From JBGFRR01 sp041695045 (GTDB lineage: Bacteria; Bacteroidota; Ignavibacteria; UBA10030), in assembly GCA_041695045.1 (NCBI GenBank), contig JBGFRR010000044.1, forward strand, positions 1 through 49,547: a DNA stretch of 49,547 nt, read 5' to 3'. Below are positions 26,269-35,134 of the stretch, piece by piece; position 1 is the stretch's first letter, and every line of letters starts with the position of its first letter. A program made the translations under genes and the position numbers. Below the pieces are notes generated by a model, which ran no database searches, was not told the DNA's origin, and worked only from the letters and a program-made list of their open reading frames with translations.

Positions 26269-27651
26269 TCACACCGTCCTTGAGAATATGGATAACCCTT
26301 TCATGCGCTCGAGGTACGCGTCGAAGCACATGGCGATGTTGCGGAGAAAGAGCCGTCCCGGCTCAAGGACGCGAATGTGTTCAATGGTTTGCTCTATCAA
26401 GCCGGCCGCGACAAACTCGGTAAGCTTGTTCAACGACTCGTCAAAGTACTCATCGAACAGAATGTCGAACCGCTCCTCCACGTCCGCTTTCTCCAGTTGA
26501 AGGTCGCACATCAAGCGCATGATGACGTGCTTGCGGACCCGGTCGTCACGGTTCATCCGGTAGCCGACCTTCGTGGCAAATTGGCCCGCGTTGACCGCCT
26601 GCGCGTACTCGGCCAACGTTTTGGCATTCTGCGCGTAGACCGTGCCGAAGTGTGAGATGGACGACATGCCGAAGCCGAACAAGTCGGCGTCGGCGCGTGT
26701 TGAGTAACCCTGGAAATTTCGATGGAGTGTACGCGTTCGTTGTGCGGTAGCAAGCTCGTCGTCCGGCCGGGCAAAGTGGTCCATGCCGATGTAGAGATAT
26801 CCGGCCCCGGTTAGACGTTCGACCGTTAACTTCAGGAGCTGAAGTTTCACTTCGGGCAAGAGTAGGTCTTCCAGATGAATTAATTTTTGATGCGGCTTTA
26901 TCCACGGCACGTACGCAAAATTAAAGACGGCGATGCGCGAGGGGGAAAGTTCCACCACTTTCCGGAGCGTGTGCTCGAATGACTCAGGCGTTTGCCGCGG
27001 TAAACCGTAGATGAGGTCGAAGTTGATGTGCTCGATACCGACTTCCTGTGCCCATTCGACCGTTTGACGTGTGAGGGATTCCGGCTGGATGCGATGCACG
27101 GCAGCCTGAACGCGCTCGTCGAAGTCCTGCACACCGACGCTGATGCGGTTCACACCGACGCTGCGAAACGCCTCCAGATGCTCTCGCGTCAACCCACGCG
27201 GGTCGATCTCGGCGCTGATCTCCGCATCCTCGCCGACGGAAAACTGCCGGCGAACGAACGCTCCGAGGTCTCGGATCTGTTCCGGCACGAGGTACGACGG
27301 CGTTCCACCGCCGAAGTGCAGCTGGACAACCGGACGCTTCTTGTCGATGTATCGCGCCGTGCGGTCGATTTCACGCTTGAGCTGTTCGACGTAATCGGCA
27401 ATTTGACGCCGGTTCGACGTCACAACGGTCGTGCAGCCGCAGAAGTAGCACAGCGTGTCGCAGAACGGTATATGCAGATACAGCGAGAGCGGTCCGGACT
27501 CTTCATGATTGTTGGTAATGAGGTCGACTTCAAATTGCTTCGGCCCGTACTGCTCGGAAAAGAGCGGGGCGGTGGGATAACTCGTATAGCGCGGCCCGGG
27601 CTTGTCGAAGCGTCGTAACAGTTGGAGGTCGATAGGAATTGGTGAGGTCAT
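26269..27651 (-). CDS. hemN: Oxygen-independent coproporphyrinogen III oxidase HemN
   Basis: About 460 residues. The N-terminus GPRYTSYPTA and the radical-SAM motif PFCDTLCYFCGC (CxxxCxxCxC) are typical of true HemN rather than HemW, followed by HFGGGTPSYL and SAEIDPRG. It converts coproporphyrinogen III to protoporphyrinogen IX without O2. ATG 27651 fits the usual family start; an ATG at 27696 would add 15 residues; neither has a strong ribosome site. The stop abuts the moaA start. Heme demand is clear from the many cytochrome genes nearby. Confidence 0.94.
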   Translation of the reverse strand: MTSPIPIDLQLLRRFDKPGPRYTSYPTAPLFSEQYGPKQFEVDLITNNHEESGPLSLYLHIPFCDTLCYFCGCTTVVTSNRRQIADYVEQLKREIDRTARYIDKKRPVVQLHFGGGTPSYLVPEQIRDLGAFVRRQFSVGEDAEISAEIDPRGLTREHLEAFRSVGVNRISVGVQDFDERVQAAVHRIQPESLTRQTVEWAQEVGIEHINFDLIYGLPRQTPESFEHTLRKVVELSPSRIAVFNFAYVPWIKPHQKLIHLEDLLLPEVKLQLLKLTVERLTGAGYLYIGMDHFARPDDELATAQRTRTLHRNFQGYSTRADADLFGFGMSSISHFGTVYAQNAKTLAEYAQAVNAGQFATKVGYRMNRDDRVRKHVIMRLMCDLQLEKADVEERFDILFDEYFDESLNKLTEFVAAGLIEQTIEHIRVLEPGRLFLRNIAMCFDAYLERMKGLSIFSRTV

Positions 27652-27728
27652 CCGTCTGTAATGTGTTCCGTTCTCCATGTGCAAAGGGGATGCCATTCCG
27701 AGAGCGCCGTTGCAGGGGTGAAACCGCT

Positions 27729-27823
27729 AACTGTCCTCGTGAGATTTCCTGAAATCCCGACAGTTGTTCAGGAGTGCAACTCCCTCACAACCCAGAACCG
27801 TGCTTGGGAGATTTCCTGAAATC
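27729..27823. promoter_or_regulatory. Twin palindromes upstream of hemN
   Basis: GAGATTTCCTGAAATC occurs exactly twice, at 27741-27756 and 27808-27823, 67 bases apart; each contains the symmetric core GATTTC-N2-GAAATC. The first copy is flanked by AACTGTC (27729-27735) and GACAGTT (27759-27765). Between them is a GGAGT-GCA-ACTCC hairpin. They could be paired operators for hemN or arms of a small repeat. Confidence 0.55.
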
Positions 27824-27892
27824 GGAAAACGAATCTCTCAAATTCTTAAAGCTGAGAAGCGCTTGCTTCATCGCTAATGGTATGCAAAGCAG

Positions 27893-29149
27893 TTAATCAT
27901 TCGGTCCATAGTCCGGCACCTCGCCACGAAAATGTTGATAGAGGGGCGAATCGAGTTCCTGAAAGCGTTTCAGATACTCGGCTTGCGAGATCTCATTCTG
28001 CCAGTGCCCCGTCAGCATCGCCAGGCCTGTGATGCCCATGAACACGCCTGCGATCAGTACACCGAAGACCCACGATGGGATCGGGCGAACCGCATTTCGA
28101 GTTCGCATCTCAAGGGTGTTTTTCACGGGGCACACTTCGACACACATTATGCAGCTCATACACTCGTCGCTCCACACACGCCCCACCTTGTGCACCTTGA
28201 TATTGACGGGACACGCCTTCGTGCAAAGCTTGCAGTCGATGCACGTCTTGGCATTGCGCGTGATCTTGAGCGGACTGAAGAAGCTGAACACACCCAACAG
28301 CGCGCCGTACGGACAGAGGTAGCGGCACCAGAAGTTCTTCACCACCACCGATAGCACCATCAGGATGACGATCGTCCAGAGCGCGAACGATGTGATGTTC
28401 GCGAAGAACAAATACATCTTGATATCGGCAACTTTGTTGTAGGGACTGTAGATGAAGTGCCTGAGCGCCGCGACATCCATTGTCCAGATGGAATACACGA
28501 AGTAGAAGAGAATCAAGTACTTCAACGAGCGCAGCGGGTAGTCCAGCCACCACGGGATGTTCGGATTCTTACCGAAGAGTTTCTTGCCTAACATCCAGAG
28601 CGATTCGCTCAGAGTGCCGATGGGGCAGAGCCACGAGCAGAACGCCTTCTTCAGCAACAAGCTGACCGCTACAATGGCGAGGAGGATGAAGATCGCAGCA
28701 GGATGAATCTCGTTAATGATTCCGGTGAGTATCCAATAGCGGATGCTCATCAATGCGCTGATGGGGAGAAAGCCCTCAACGCCCGGCGACCGCTCGAAAT
28801 ACGCCGCTGTGCCTCCCGATTCTCCCCACTGCATGAACAGATAGAACTCGATGCCGATCCAGATGCAGAGCAGCGCAAACGCAGCCTGGACGGTTGTACG
28901 CAGGAATTGTGAATCCTCCTGCAGCCGCCAGAGCAAACGTCGGTGCCACTTCGGCTCTTTAGAGAAGTTGATTTTCTGCTTTCGGAGTTCCGGCGGAATT
29001 TTCTTGACGCGAGGAGACGGGACAGGAGAGGTGCTCGCTCGAGAGAATGTTTCCTGCTCATCCTCAAGCAACGATACATCGCCGGTCTGATGGTCGCGTA
29101 CCACCCCACCCGCATCTTGTGTTCCCGGCGGTTGGCTCTCCCGATCCAT
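27893..29149 (-). CDS. NapH-like membrane polyferredoxin
   Basis: About 418 residues; AAGGAGG lies five bases before ATG 29149. A charged ~75-residue cytoplasmic N-terminus precedes helices, then the paired Cys motifs FCSWLCPIG and WCRYLCPYG of the NapH/NosR family, two 4Fe-4S clusters CIDCKLCTKACP and CMSCIMCVEVCP, and a final helix. Such proteins pass electrons between quinols and periplasmic or cytoplasmic Fe-S proteins. It stands alone; the hemN gene starts 241 bases further. Partner unknown: it could serve a reductase elsewhere or maturation of cytochrome oxidase (CcoG-like). Confidence 0.85.
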   Translation of the reverse strand: MDRESQPPGTQDAGGVVRDHQTGDVSLLEDEQETFSRASTSPVPSPRVKKIPPELRKQKINFSKEPKWHRRLLWRLQEDSQFLRTTVQAAFALLCIWIGIEFYLFMQWGESGGTAAYFERSPGVEGFLPISALMSIRYWILTGIINEIHPAAIFILLAIVAVSLLLKKAFCSWLCPIGTLSESLWMLGKKLFGKNPNIPWWLDYPLRSLKYLILFYFVYSIWTMDVAALRHFIYSPYNKVADIKMYLFFANITSFALWTIVILMVLSVVVKNFWCRYLCPYGALLGVFSFFSPLKITRNAKTCIDCKLCTKACPVNIKVHKVGRVWSDECMSCIMCVEVCPVKNTLEMRTRNAVRPIPSWVFGVLIAGVFMGITGLAMLTGHWQNEISQAEYLKRFQELDSPLYQHFRGEVPDYGPND

Positions 29150-29487
29150 GAATCCTCCTTCCACAAGCATCGTGTAAAGCTGTTGTATTAGTGTCTTATG
29201 AGTTCAATCTGTGTACAAAAAGTCCCGCTCTTGGGATTCCGCTTTTTAAGCGGGATTTGCCGCTTTTCCCGCCACAACTTTTTCTATTGCCGATAAGGCG
29301 GGATCCCGTACAACGGGACTGCATTCCGCCAACAAGCGGCATTCTGGGAAGCGGAACAAAGAGCGGAACCGGTAGGCAGGAATCTTCACTAATCGTCACT
29401 AATGATTTTGAACCTCTTCGTGTAGATTCGTGTAGATTCGTGGGGGATTTTTTGGTTGTGGCCTGCCTGCCCACGTTAAGCCTTAGG
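29150..29487. repeat. Repeat-rich intergenic block
   Basis: About 338 bases without a gene. Positions 29222-29368 hold GC-rich inverted segments (TCCCGCT, AAGCGGGA, GGCGGGATCCC, AAGAGCGGAACC) related to the moaA insertion. Then come TCACTAA twice (29387 and 29396) and TGTAGATTCG twice in tandem (29421-29440). The partial TGCCTGCC motif lies at 29461-29471. It probably contains the promoter of the gene at 29149, but no box is recognised. Confidence 0.7.
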
Positions 29488-29649
29488 TCATTCCACTTCG
29501 GCTGCTTCGGGGAGTGGGAGTAACTGATTGCAACGCGGGCAGTGCCGCAGCATCGGGTTTTCCACAACAAACCCGCATTGTGTACACACCCGCTGCACAG
29601 AAACCGGTTGTGTTCCTTGTGTTGTGGAGCTGACGGCATGTACCAGCAT
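29488..29649 (-). CDS. 53-residue zinc-ribbon protein
   Basis: A short gene reading MLVHAVSSTTQGTQ..., with Cys pairs CTQCGFVVENP and HCPRCNQLLP in the spacing of a zinc ribbon or rubredoxin knuckle, then an acidic tail. AGGAG lies ten bases before the ATG. It starts six bases after the Cys-rich gene at 29656-30225 and is the likely last member of the POR operon. Function unknown; metal binding or a small redox/assembly factor is plausible. Confidence 0.65.
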   Translation of the reverse strand: MLVHAVSSTTQGTQPVSVQRVCTQCGFVVENPMLRHCPRCNQLLPLPEAAEVE

Positions 29650-29655
29650 ACTGCG

Positions 29656-30225
29656 TCATCTCCTGATTGTTGCTGAGCGTCCCGATTCAACGAGGACGCC
29701 AATCTCCTCGATGGCCTCAATGACCATTGGATAGTAGCGGTCGAGGGCGCACTCGAGGTCGTGACGCTTCCGGCACATACCGTCCGGATGCTGGTGTTCG
29801 CACTGCGCGCAGACGGTGTTGCGCAATGCGACAACATAGGCGTCGTACGTGTCGCTTGTTACCGAGCCGACGACCGAGACGAGCTGGGGCAAGAATGTTT
29901 CCACCGGGCACCACTCGCCTACGGGGAGTCGGCAGTTTCCTTTGCCGTCTCCGTCCATACACTTACGGCACACGCGGTTCTGGATCACCTCCCAGTACAG
30001 CTCCTTCACCCAGCTATCGTCTTGGTCGAGAACCACGTCTTGCCGGTTATCGGGCGTATCGCTCACTTCCTCCACCCGCGCGAACGACGCGCACTGGCGG
30101 CAGTGATACACGCGCGTAAGGACGGTTTGTTTCTTTCCTTCCGGGTTGACAACGACCGTGCGGAAGCCTGAGAGGTCCATTTCCCTCAACAGACCGCACA
30201 TGGGGCACAGATCGGTGTAGGTCAT
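29656..30225 (-). CDS. Cys-rich protein of the POR operon
   Basis: A 189-residue protein whose ATG overlaps the nifJ stop (ATGA), with GGAGGAG upstream. The N-terminus has a ribbon CPMC...CRQC. The second half has Cys sets VCRKC...NCRLP...WCP and VCAQCEHQHPDGMC...LEC that could hold an Fe-S cluster or zinc, with helices between (YYPMVIEAIEEI). I recognise no named family. Translational coupling to POR suggests a partner, maturation factor or redox switch for that enzyme. Confidence 0.75.
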   Translation of the reverse strand: MTYTDLCPMCGLLREMDLSGFRTVVVNPEGKKQTVLTRVYHCRQCASFARVEEVSDTPDNRQDVVLDQDDSWVKELYWEVIQNRVCRKCMDGDGKGNCRLPVGEWCPVETFLPQLVSVVGSVTSDTYDAYVVALRNTVCAQCEHQHPDGMCRKRHDLECALDRYYPMVIEAIEEIGVLVESGRSATIRR

Positions 30226-33200
30226 GACGTCTCCTCCGTTGCAATGACGGGTTGGTCGTTTTCCTCTGCGCCGTTATCGCGGCGTGGTTCCATCGACAGC
30301 GCAAGGTGTTGATAAATGTTCCAGCGCACGGCAACATCGTGTTGGGCAAGGTCGAGCAAGTGTTGAGCGTTCTGCGGTGGCTGCTTGTGGAGAATGGAGA
30401 AGCGCGTTTCATTGCGCGTAAACTCATGCAACGGAAGCTTCGGCGCTTTCGAGTCGAGCTTCATCGGATTTTTGCCTTCCGCCGCGAGCGCCGGGTTGTA
30501 GCGGAAGAGCGGCCAGTAACCGGAGTCGACCGCGAGCTTTTGTTGCGACAGCCCGTTTGCAATGTCGATGCCGTGTGCGATGCAGTGCGAGTAGGCAATG
30601 ATGAGCGAAGGGCCGTCATACGCTTCCGCTTCGAGGAAGGTGCGCACGGTTTGCGCGTCGTTCGCACCCAGGGCAATGCGAGCCACGTAGACGTTCCCGT
30701 ACGTCATCGCCATGAGCGCGAGGTCCTTCTTTGGCGTGGGTTTGCCTCCTGCCGCAAACTTCGCAACCGCGGCGCGGGGCGTGGCCTTTGACATCTGCCC
30801 GCCGGTGTTGGAGTAGACTTCGGTATCGAGCACGAGAATGTTCACGTTCCTCCCGGATGCGAGGACGTGGTCAAGCCCGCCGAAGCCGATATCGTACGCC
30901 CAGCCGTCGCCGCCAACAATCCAGATGCTGCGCTTCACAAGGTTCTCGGCGATGCCGAACAGACGCTGTGCGCGGGGGTCGATGGAAGCGCTTAATCGTT
31001 CCTTCAGCGCGTGCACGCGCTGTCGTTGTTCATAGATTCCCGCTTCGTTCGATTGGTCGGCAGTCAAGAGCTCATGCACGAGCGATTCGCCAATCTCGCC
31101 GGCAAGCTCTTGTACAATCTCGGCGGCCATTTCCCTCAGCTTGTCGACGGTCATGCGCATGCCGAGTCCGAATTCCGCATTGTCTTCAAAGAGCGAGTTT
31201 GACCATGCCGGCCCTCGCCCATCGCTGTTTGTCGTCCAGGGGGCCGTCGGAAGGTTGCCGCCGTAGATCGATGAGCAGCCTGTAGCGTTGGCAACGATCA
31301 TGCGGTCGCCGAAGAGCTGCGTTGCGAGTTTAAGATATGGGGTCTCACCGCATCCTGCACACGCGCCGGAGAACTCGAACAGCGGCTCGAGGAACTGGCA
31401 TCCTTTCACGGTATCGAACCGCGCTTCCAGGCGGTTGACCTCGGGCAGCGAGAGGAAGAACTCAAAATTCTCGCGCTCCCGGTCGCGCAGCGGCGCTTGC
31501 GGTCGCATGTTCAGCGCTTTCAAGTCGGGATCCTGCTTGCTGCGCACGGGGCAGACCTGCACACAGAGGTCGCAGCCCGTGCAGTCTTCGGGAGCCACTT
31601 GAACGGTGTAATTCATGCCTTTGTATTCGTTCCCCTTGTATCGCATCGACTGGAATGTGGACGGAGCGACGCCTAACAGGTGAGGCTCGTAGACCTTCAC
31701 GCGGATTGCCGCGTGCGGGCACACGAGCGCGCACTTGTTACACTGAATGCAGAGGTCCGGCTCCCACACCGGAATCTCAAGCGCAATGTTGCGCTTCTCC
31801 CATTTTGCCGTTCCGACAGGGAATGTTCCATCAACAGGCAGAGCGCTGACCGGTAGCGTGTCTCCTTCTCCCGCGATGATCGGCGCGATGACGTTCTTGA
31901 CGAACTGCGGCGCCACGTCGGGGACCGCCGGCGGCTTTACGATGGTGCTGGAAGCCGTCGCGGGGACCTTCACTTCGAACATATTCGCCAGCGCCCGGTC
32001 GACAGCACTGAAGTTCCGCTGGACAACCTCATCACCCTTCTTGCCGTACGTTTTCTTGATCGAGTCCTTGATGGCCTCAATCGCCCGCTCGCGAGGCAGC
32101 ACACCAGACACGGCGAAGAAGCACGCCTGCATGATCGTGTTGATACGGCCTCCCATCCCGACTTCGTGCGCGACTTTCGTCGCGTCGATCACGTAGAACT
32201 TCATCTTCTTCTCCACTATCTGCTTCTGAATGTGGAGCGGAAGATGATCCCACACTTCATCGGGGCCGTAGAGACTGTTGAGCAGGAATGTCCCCCCTGT
32301 CGCGGCTTTCTCCAGAACATCGAACTTCTCTAACAGAAACCACTGATGGCATCCGATGAAGTCCGCCTTCTCGATCAGATACGGCGCGCTAATCGGCTTT
32401 GGTCCGAATCGCAAGTGGGACGTTGTTGTCGTGCCTGACTTTTTCGAGTCGTACACAAAGTACCCCTGTGCGTAATTCTCCGTATCCTCGCCGATGATCT
32501 TGATGGAATTCTTGTTGGCGCTTACTGTCCCATCCGACCCAAGGCCGAAGAAGAGCGCCCGCACAACACCTTCCGCTTCGATATCGAAGGAGCGGTCGTA
32601 GGGCAAACTCGTGAACGAAACATCATCGTCGATGCCGATCGTAAAGTGATTCTTCGGGCGTTGTTTCTGCAGTTCATCGAAGACCGCCTTCGCCATCGCG
32701 GGCGTGAACTCCTTCGACGACAACCCGTACCGGCCACCAACGACGGTGGGCATGCGACCGAACGGTGCCGTTTCATCTTGCATCGCCTCACTGATCGCGG
32801 TAACGACATCCGTGTAGAGTGGCTCACCGCCTGCACCGGGTTCCTTGGTTCGATCCAGAACTGCAATCTTCTCCACGCTTTGGGGCAACGCGTTGACGAA
32901 CAAATCACGCGCAAACGGCCGATAGAGCCGCACTTTCAGCAATCCCACTTTTTCACCTCGCTCCAGAAGGTGGCGCACTGTTGCCTCCGCTGTTTCTGCG
33001 CCCGAGCCCATCGCGACGACAACGCGTTCCGCCTCCGGTGCGCCGACATACTGATACAGCTTATACTCCCGCCCCACCTGCTGAGCGAATGCGTCCATAA
33101 CGCGCTGAACGATGCCGGGGCACTTCGCGTAGAACGGGTTTACCGTCTCGCGGGCCTGGAAGAAAACATCAGGGTTCTGGGCAGAGCCGCGCAGCACCGG

Positions 33201-33863
33201 GTTATCGGGAGAGAGCGCTCGCGCCCGATGCTGCAGGATGAGTTGTTCGTCGATCAGAGTGCGCATGTCGTCGTCAGAAAGCTGTTCGACTTTCATGACT
33301 TCGTGCGACGTACGGAAGCCGTCAAAGAAATGGAGGACCGGCACACGCGAGGCGAGCGTTGCGGCTTGCGCGATGAGAGCGAAGTCCATGACTTCCTGCA
33401 CCGAGTTGGAGGCGAGCATTGCCCACCCCGTTGATCGCACGGCCATCACGTCGCTGTGGTCGCCGAAGATCGAGAGAGCATGCGTTGCTACGGTTCGTGC
33501 GGCGACATGGAACACTGCAGGAGTCAGCTCACCGGCGATCTTGAACATGTTTGGGATCATCAGGAGCAGGCCCTGCGACGCCGTGAACGTGGTTGCGAGC
33601 GCGCCCGTCTGGAGTGCGCCGTGAACCGCACCGGCCGCGCCCGCTTCACTTTGCATCTCCACCACCATCGGAACAGTCCCCCACAGGTTGCGCCGCCCTT
33701 GCGACGACCATTCATCAGCCCATTCCCCCATGTTCGATGATGGCGTGATGGGGTAAATGGCGATGACTTCGTTCAGCTTGTGTGCAACGTAGGCCGCCGC
33801 TTCGTTGCCGTCGATGGCAACCATGCACCGCTGGGTCTTGCTCGTGTTGGTTCGATTCGACAT
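30222..33863 (-). CDS. nifJ: Pyruvate:ferredoxin (flavodoxin) oxidoreductase
   Basis: A 1213-residue single-chain POR that oxidises pyruvate to acetyl-CoA and CO2, reducing ferredoxin, or runs in reverse. Domain order is normal: N-terminal pyrimidine-binding domain (YPITPSSNMGEWADEW), the transketolase C-like and gamma domains, two 4Fe-4S clusters (CIQCNKCALVCP, CTGCDLCVQVCP), then the TPP domain with CAGCGETPYL, NATGCSSIYGGN and GDGWAYDIGFGG. AAGGGA precedes the start. It sits after three small regulatory-looking genes in an operon headed by a perfect-spaced sigma-54 promoter. Confidence 0.97.
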   Translation of the reverse strand: MSNRTNTSKTQRCMVAIDGNEAAAYVAHKLNEVIAIYPITPSSNMGEWADEWSSQGRRNLWGTVPMVVEMQSEAGAAGAVHGALQTGALATTFTASQGLLLMIPNMFKIAGELTPAVFHVAARTVATHALSIFGDHSDVMAVRSTGWAMLASNSVQEVMDFALIAQAATLASRVPVLHFFDGFRTSHEVMKVEQLSDDDMRTLIDEQLILQHRARALSPDNPVLRGSAQNPDVFFQARETVNPFYAKCPGIVQRVMDAFAQQVGREYKLYQYVGAPEAERVVVAMGSGAETAEATVRHLLERGEKVGLLKVRLYRPFARDLFVNALPQSVEKIAVLDRTKEPGAGGEPLYTDVVTAISEAMQDETAPFGRMPTVVGGRYGLSSKEFTPAMAKAVFDELQKQRPKNHFTIGIDDDVSFTSLPYDRSFDIEAEGVVRALFFGLGSDGTVSANKNSIKIIGEDTENYAQGYFVYDSKKSGTTTTSHLRFGPKPISAPYLIEKADFIGCHQWFLLEKFDVLEKAATGGTFLLNSLYGPDEVWDHLPLHIQKQIVEKKMKFYVIDATKVAHEVGMGGRINTIMQACFFAVSGVLPRERAIEAIKDSIKKTYGKKGDEVVQRNFSAVDRALANMFEVKVPATASSTIVKPPAVPDVAPQFVKNVIAPIIAGEGDTLPVSALPVDGTFPVGTAKWEKRNIALEIPVWEPDLCIQCNKCALVCPHAAIRVKVYEPHLLGVAPSTFQSMRYKGNEYKGMNYTVQVAPEDCTGCDLCVQVCPVRSKQDPDLKALNMRPQAPLRDRERENFEFFLSLPEVNRLEARFDTVKGCQFLEPLFEFSGACAGCGETPYLKLATQLFGDRMIVANATGCSSIYGGNLPTAPWTTNSDGRGPAWSNSLFEDNAEFGLGMRMTVDKLREMAAEIVQELAGEIGESLVHELLTADQSNEAGIYEQRQRVHALKERLSASIDPRAQRLFGIAENLVKRSIWIVGGDGWAYDIGFGGLDHVLASGRNVNILVLDTEVYSNTGGQMSKATPRAAVAKFAAGGKPTPKKDLALMAMTYGNVYVARIALGANDAQTVRTFLEAEAYDGPSLIIAYSHCIAHGIDIANGLSQQKLAVDSGYWPLFRYNPALAAEGKNPMKLDSKAPKLPLHEFTRNETRFSILHKQPPQNAQHLLDLAQHDVAVRWNIYQHLALSMEPRRDNGAEENDQPVIATEETS

Positions 33864-33909
33864 GTGATCCCTTCGTTCATATGATTACGTGACGACCTGC
33901 GCGTCCGGC

Positions 33910-34143
33910 TTACAACCAGATTTCCTCCTCGTCGTGTACGGCCGGAGATGTTTTTTCCTCGATCGCGTATTGCTGCAGCGCTTCCAGACGAAGGTGGATT
34001 TCCATCAGGCGCTCATACATCATGGCAAGATGTGCGTTACTGCTCCGGAATCCTTTGACGCGATTCAGCTCTGCTTCGACACTGTTGAGCGCTTCGCGGA
34101 TTTTTCTGCATTCTGTTATGATCTTCTCTCTTCGTATTGTCAT
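33910..34143 (-). CDS. Small coiled-coil protein
   Basis: About 77 residues, Glu/Lys/Arg-rich with heptad-like hydrophobics (MTIRREKIITECRKIREAL...). GGAGGG lies six bases before ATG 34143, preferred over 34149. It lies between a TraR/DksA-type gene and nifJ. No family recognised; a dimeric adaptor is the simplest reading. Confidence 0.6.
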   Translation of the reverse strand: MTIRREKIITECRKIREALNSVEAELNRVKGFRSSNAHLAMMYERLMEIHLRLEALQQYAIEEKTSPAVHDEEEIWL

Positions 34144-34164
34144 GACCATCCCTCCTCTCCTTTC

Positions 34165-34452
34165 CTATGTGATTACGTGCTGTGTGGTTCTGATCGTTTG
34201 AAGCATACCGGTGGAAAACCCGCTCCCGCTTTTCAAGCATCCGGAACAAAAGCGTTGCAGAGGAACGCGCTGAAGTTCGGCGCTGTCAATTTCCTGTCCA
34301 CAGCATTTACACAGACCGAATGTTCCCCGCTGGAAGCGTCCTAACACCTCATGCAGCTCCTTCGCTTCGGTTCCGGTGATGTGGACGAGAATTCGCTTTT
34401 CGAACAGCACATTGAAAATCTCATCCACTGTTGGGTCGGGTTTGATGCACAT
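34165..34452 (-). CDS. TraR/DksA-type zinc-finger protein
   Basis: A 95-residue protein with the C4 finger LCKCCGQEI...RFCSGC of the DksA/TraR family and a preceding helix (ITGTEAKELHEVLGRFQRG). GAGAGA precedes the ATG. It is shorter than DksA (about 150) and has no long coiled coil, so it resembles TraR-like proteins that act in the RNA polymerase secondary channel. In the POR operon it may adjust transcription; the acidic coiled-coil tip residues were not identified. Confidence 0.75.
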   Translation of the reverse strand: MCIKPDPTVDEIFNVLFEKRILVHITGTEAKELHEVLGRFQRGTFGLCKCCGQEIDSAELQRVPLQRFCSGCLKSGSGFSTGMLQTIRTTQHVIT

Positions 34453-34473
34453 TTGTCTCTCTGCAATTCTTCG

Positions 34474-34917
34474 TCAGGAAATGCCTCGTGGTGGTCTCGC
34501 TTCTAAAAGCCCGGCAACGAGCGTTGTGACCATCTCCACGTCGGCAGGCTTATAGATGACGAACCCTTTCAATCTCTCGATGATGCGCTCTACTTCCGCG
34601 TTCGAACGGTAGCTGCGAAGCAGAACAACCGGCACGGTCAGCTTCGCTTGCTCCAGCGTCTGAAGTTGCCGCACTGCATCGGCCGGCAGCGAGAAGAGGT
34701 CGACGATCACGAGCGCAGGGTGCATCTGCTGGATCCGTTGCGAGAGCAGGCAGAACTCCGTCTCGACAATCGTCTCACACGTGTCCGCCAACAGCAATGC
34801 GAGGTTGGACGCAAGGTCTGCGTCCGGACTGAAGACAAGGATTCGCTTTCGCTGTGCTGTGCTCACGGGTCGACCCGGAGCGCGGCCGGGGCTTGTCTGA
34901 TGATGAAGGAGCTGCAT
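34474..34917 (-). CDS. Divergent stand-alone receiver-like protein
   Basis: A 147-residue protein. After a ~25-residue Pro/Arg-rich start, ILVFSPDADLASNLALLLAD, VIVDLFSLP and VVLLRSY...IYKPADVEM follow the beta/alpha pattern of a receiver; the Asp and the Lys-Pro are kept but the N-terminal acidic pair is SPDAD rather than DD. There is no output domain. It is the first gene after the sigma-54 promoter at 34953. It could be a phosphate sink or a signalling adaptor for the neighbouring kinase (36493-37905). Confidence 0.75.
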   Translation of the reverse strand: MQLLHHQTSPGRAPGRPVSTAQRKRILVFSPDADLASNLALLLADTCETIVETEFCLLSQRIQQMHPALVIVDLFSLPADAVRQLQTLEQAKLTVPVVLLRSYRSNAEVERIIERLKGFVIYKPADVEMVTTLVAGLLEARPPRGIS

Positions 34918-34952
34918 AGCATGTGGTATGGTTGCATATCGCTTATGACTAT

Positions 34953-34968
34953 CGCAAGAGACGTGCCA
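34953..34968 (-). promoter_or_regulatory. Sigma-54 promoter for the POR operon
   Basis: Minus-strand TGGCACGTCTCTTGCG matches the consensus except the last base. The predicted transcript start is about 25 bases before ATG 34917. It would drive receiver, TraR-like, coiled-coil, nifJ, Cys-rich and zinc-ribbon genes. Confidence 0.85.
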
Positions 34969-35059
34969 TTCCCATGTTCGAAAAATGCGCCGTGCAAAGG
35001 AAAAATTCTCTTAGATTGGGGGGTTTGCTGGAATACGGCCGCGAGGTTTTCCGAATTCC

Positions 35060-35104
35060 AAAAAAAAACGAGCGTGACTTCCCAAGAGTGGGAAGCCGCG
35101 CTCG
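35060..35104 (-). terminator. Rho-independent terminator after the NtrC-type gene
   Basis: On the minus strand CGAGCG-(C)-GGCTTCCCA, a short loop, then TGGGAAGTC-(A)-CGCTCG form a long stem followed by nine T (35060-35068). It lies 31 bases beyond the stop at 35135 and insulates the POR promoter. Confidence 0.9.
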
Positions 35105-35134
35105 CAAGAGGATCGACTGCGCAGTGTATTCCGG

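Noticed and set aside
29421..29440. CRISPR-like direct repeat
   Set aside because: Only two adjacent 10-base copies with no spacers; a simple tandem duplication in a repeat-rich gap.
32646..33434. 262-codon plus-strand open frame antisense to nifJ
   Set aside because: It is the complement of conserved POR coding sequence, has no ribosome site and no protein-like motif. Similar antisense frames over gltA (9567-10403) and the regulator at 3169-4542 (3532-4641) were rejected for the same reason.
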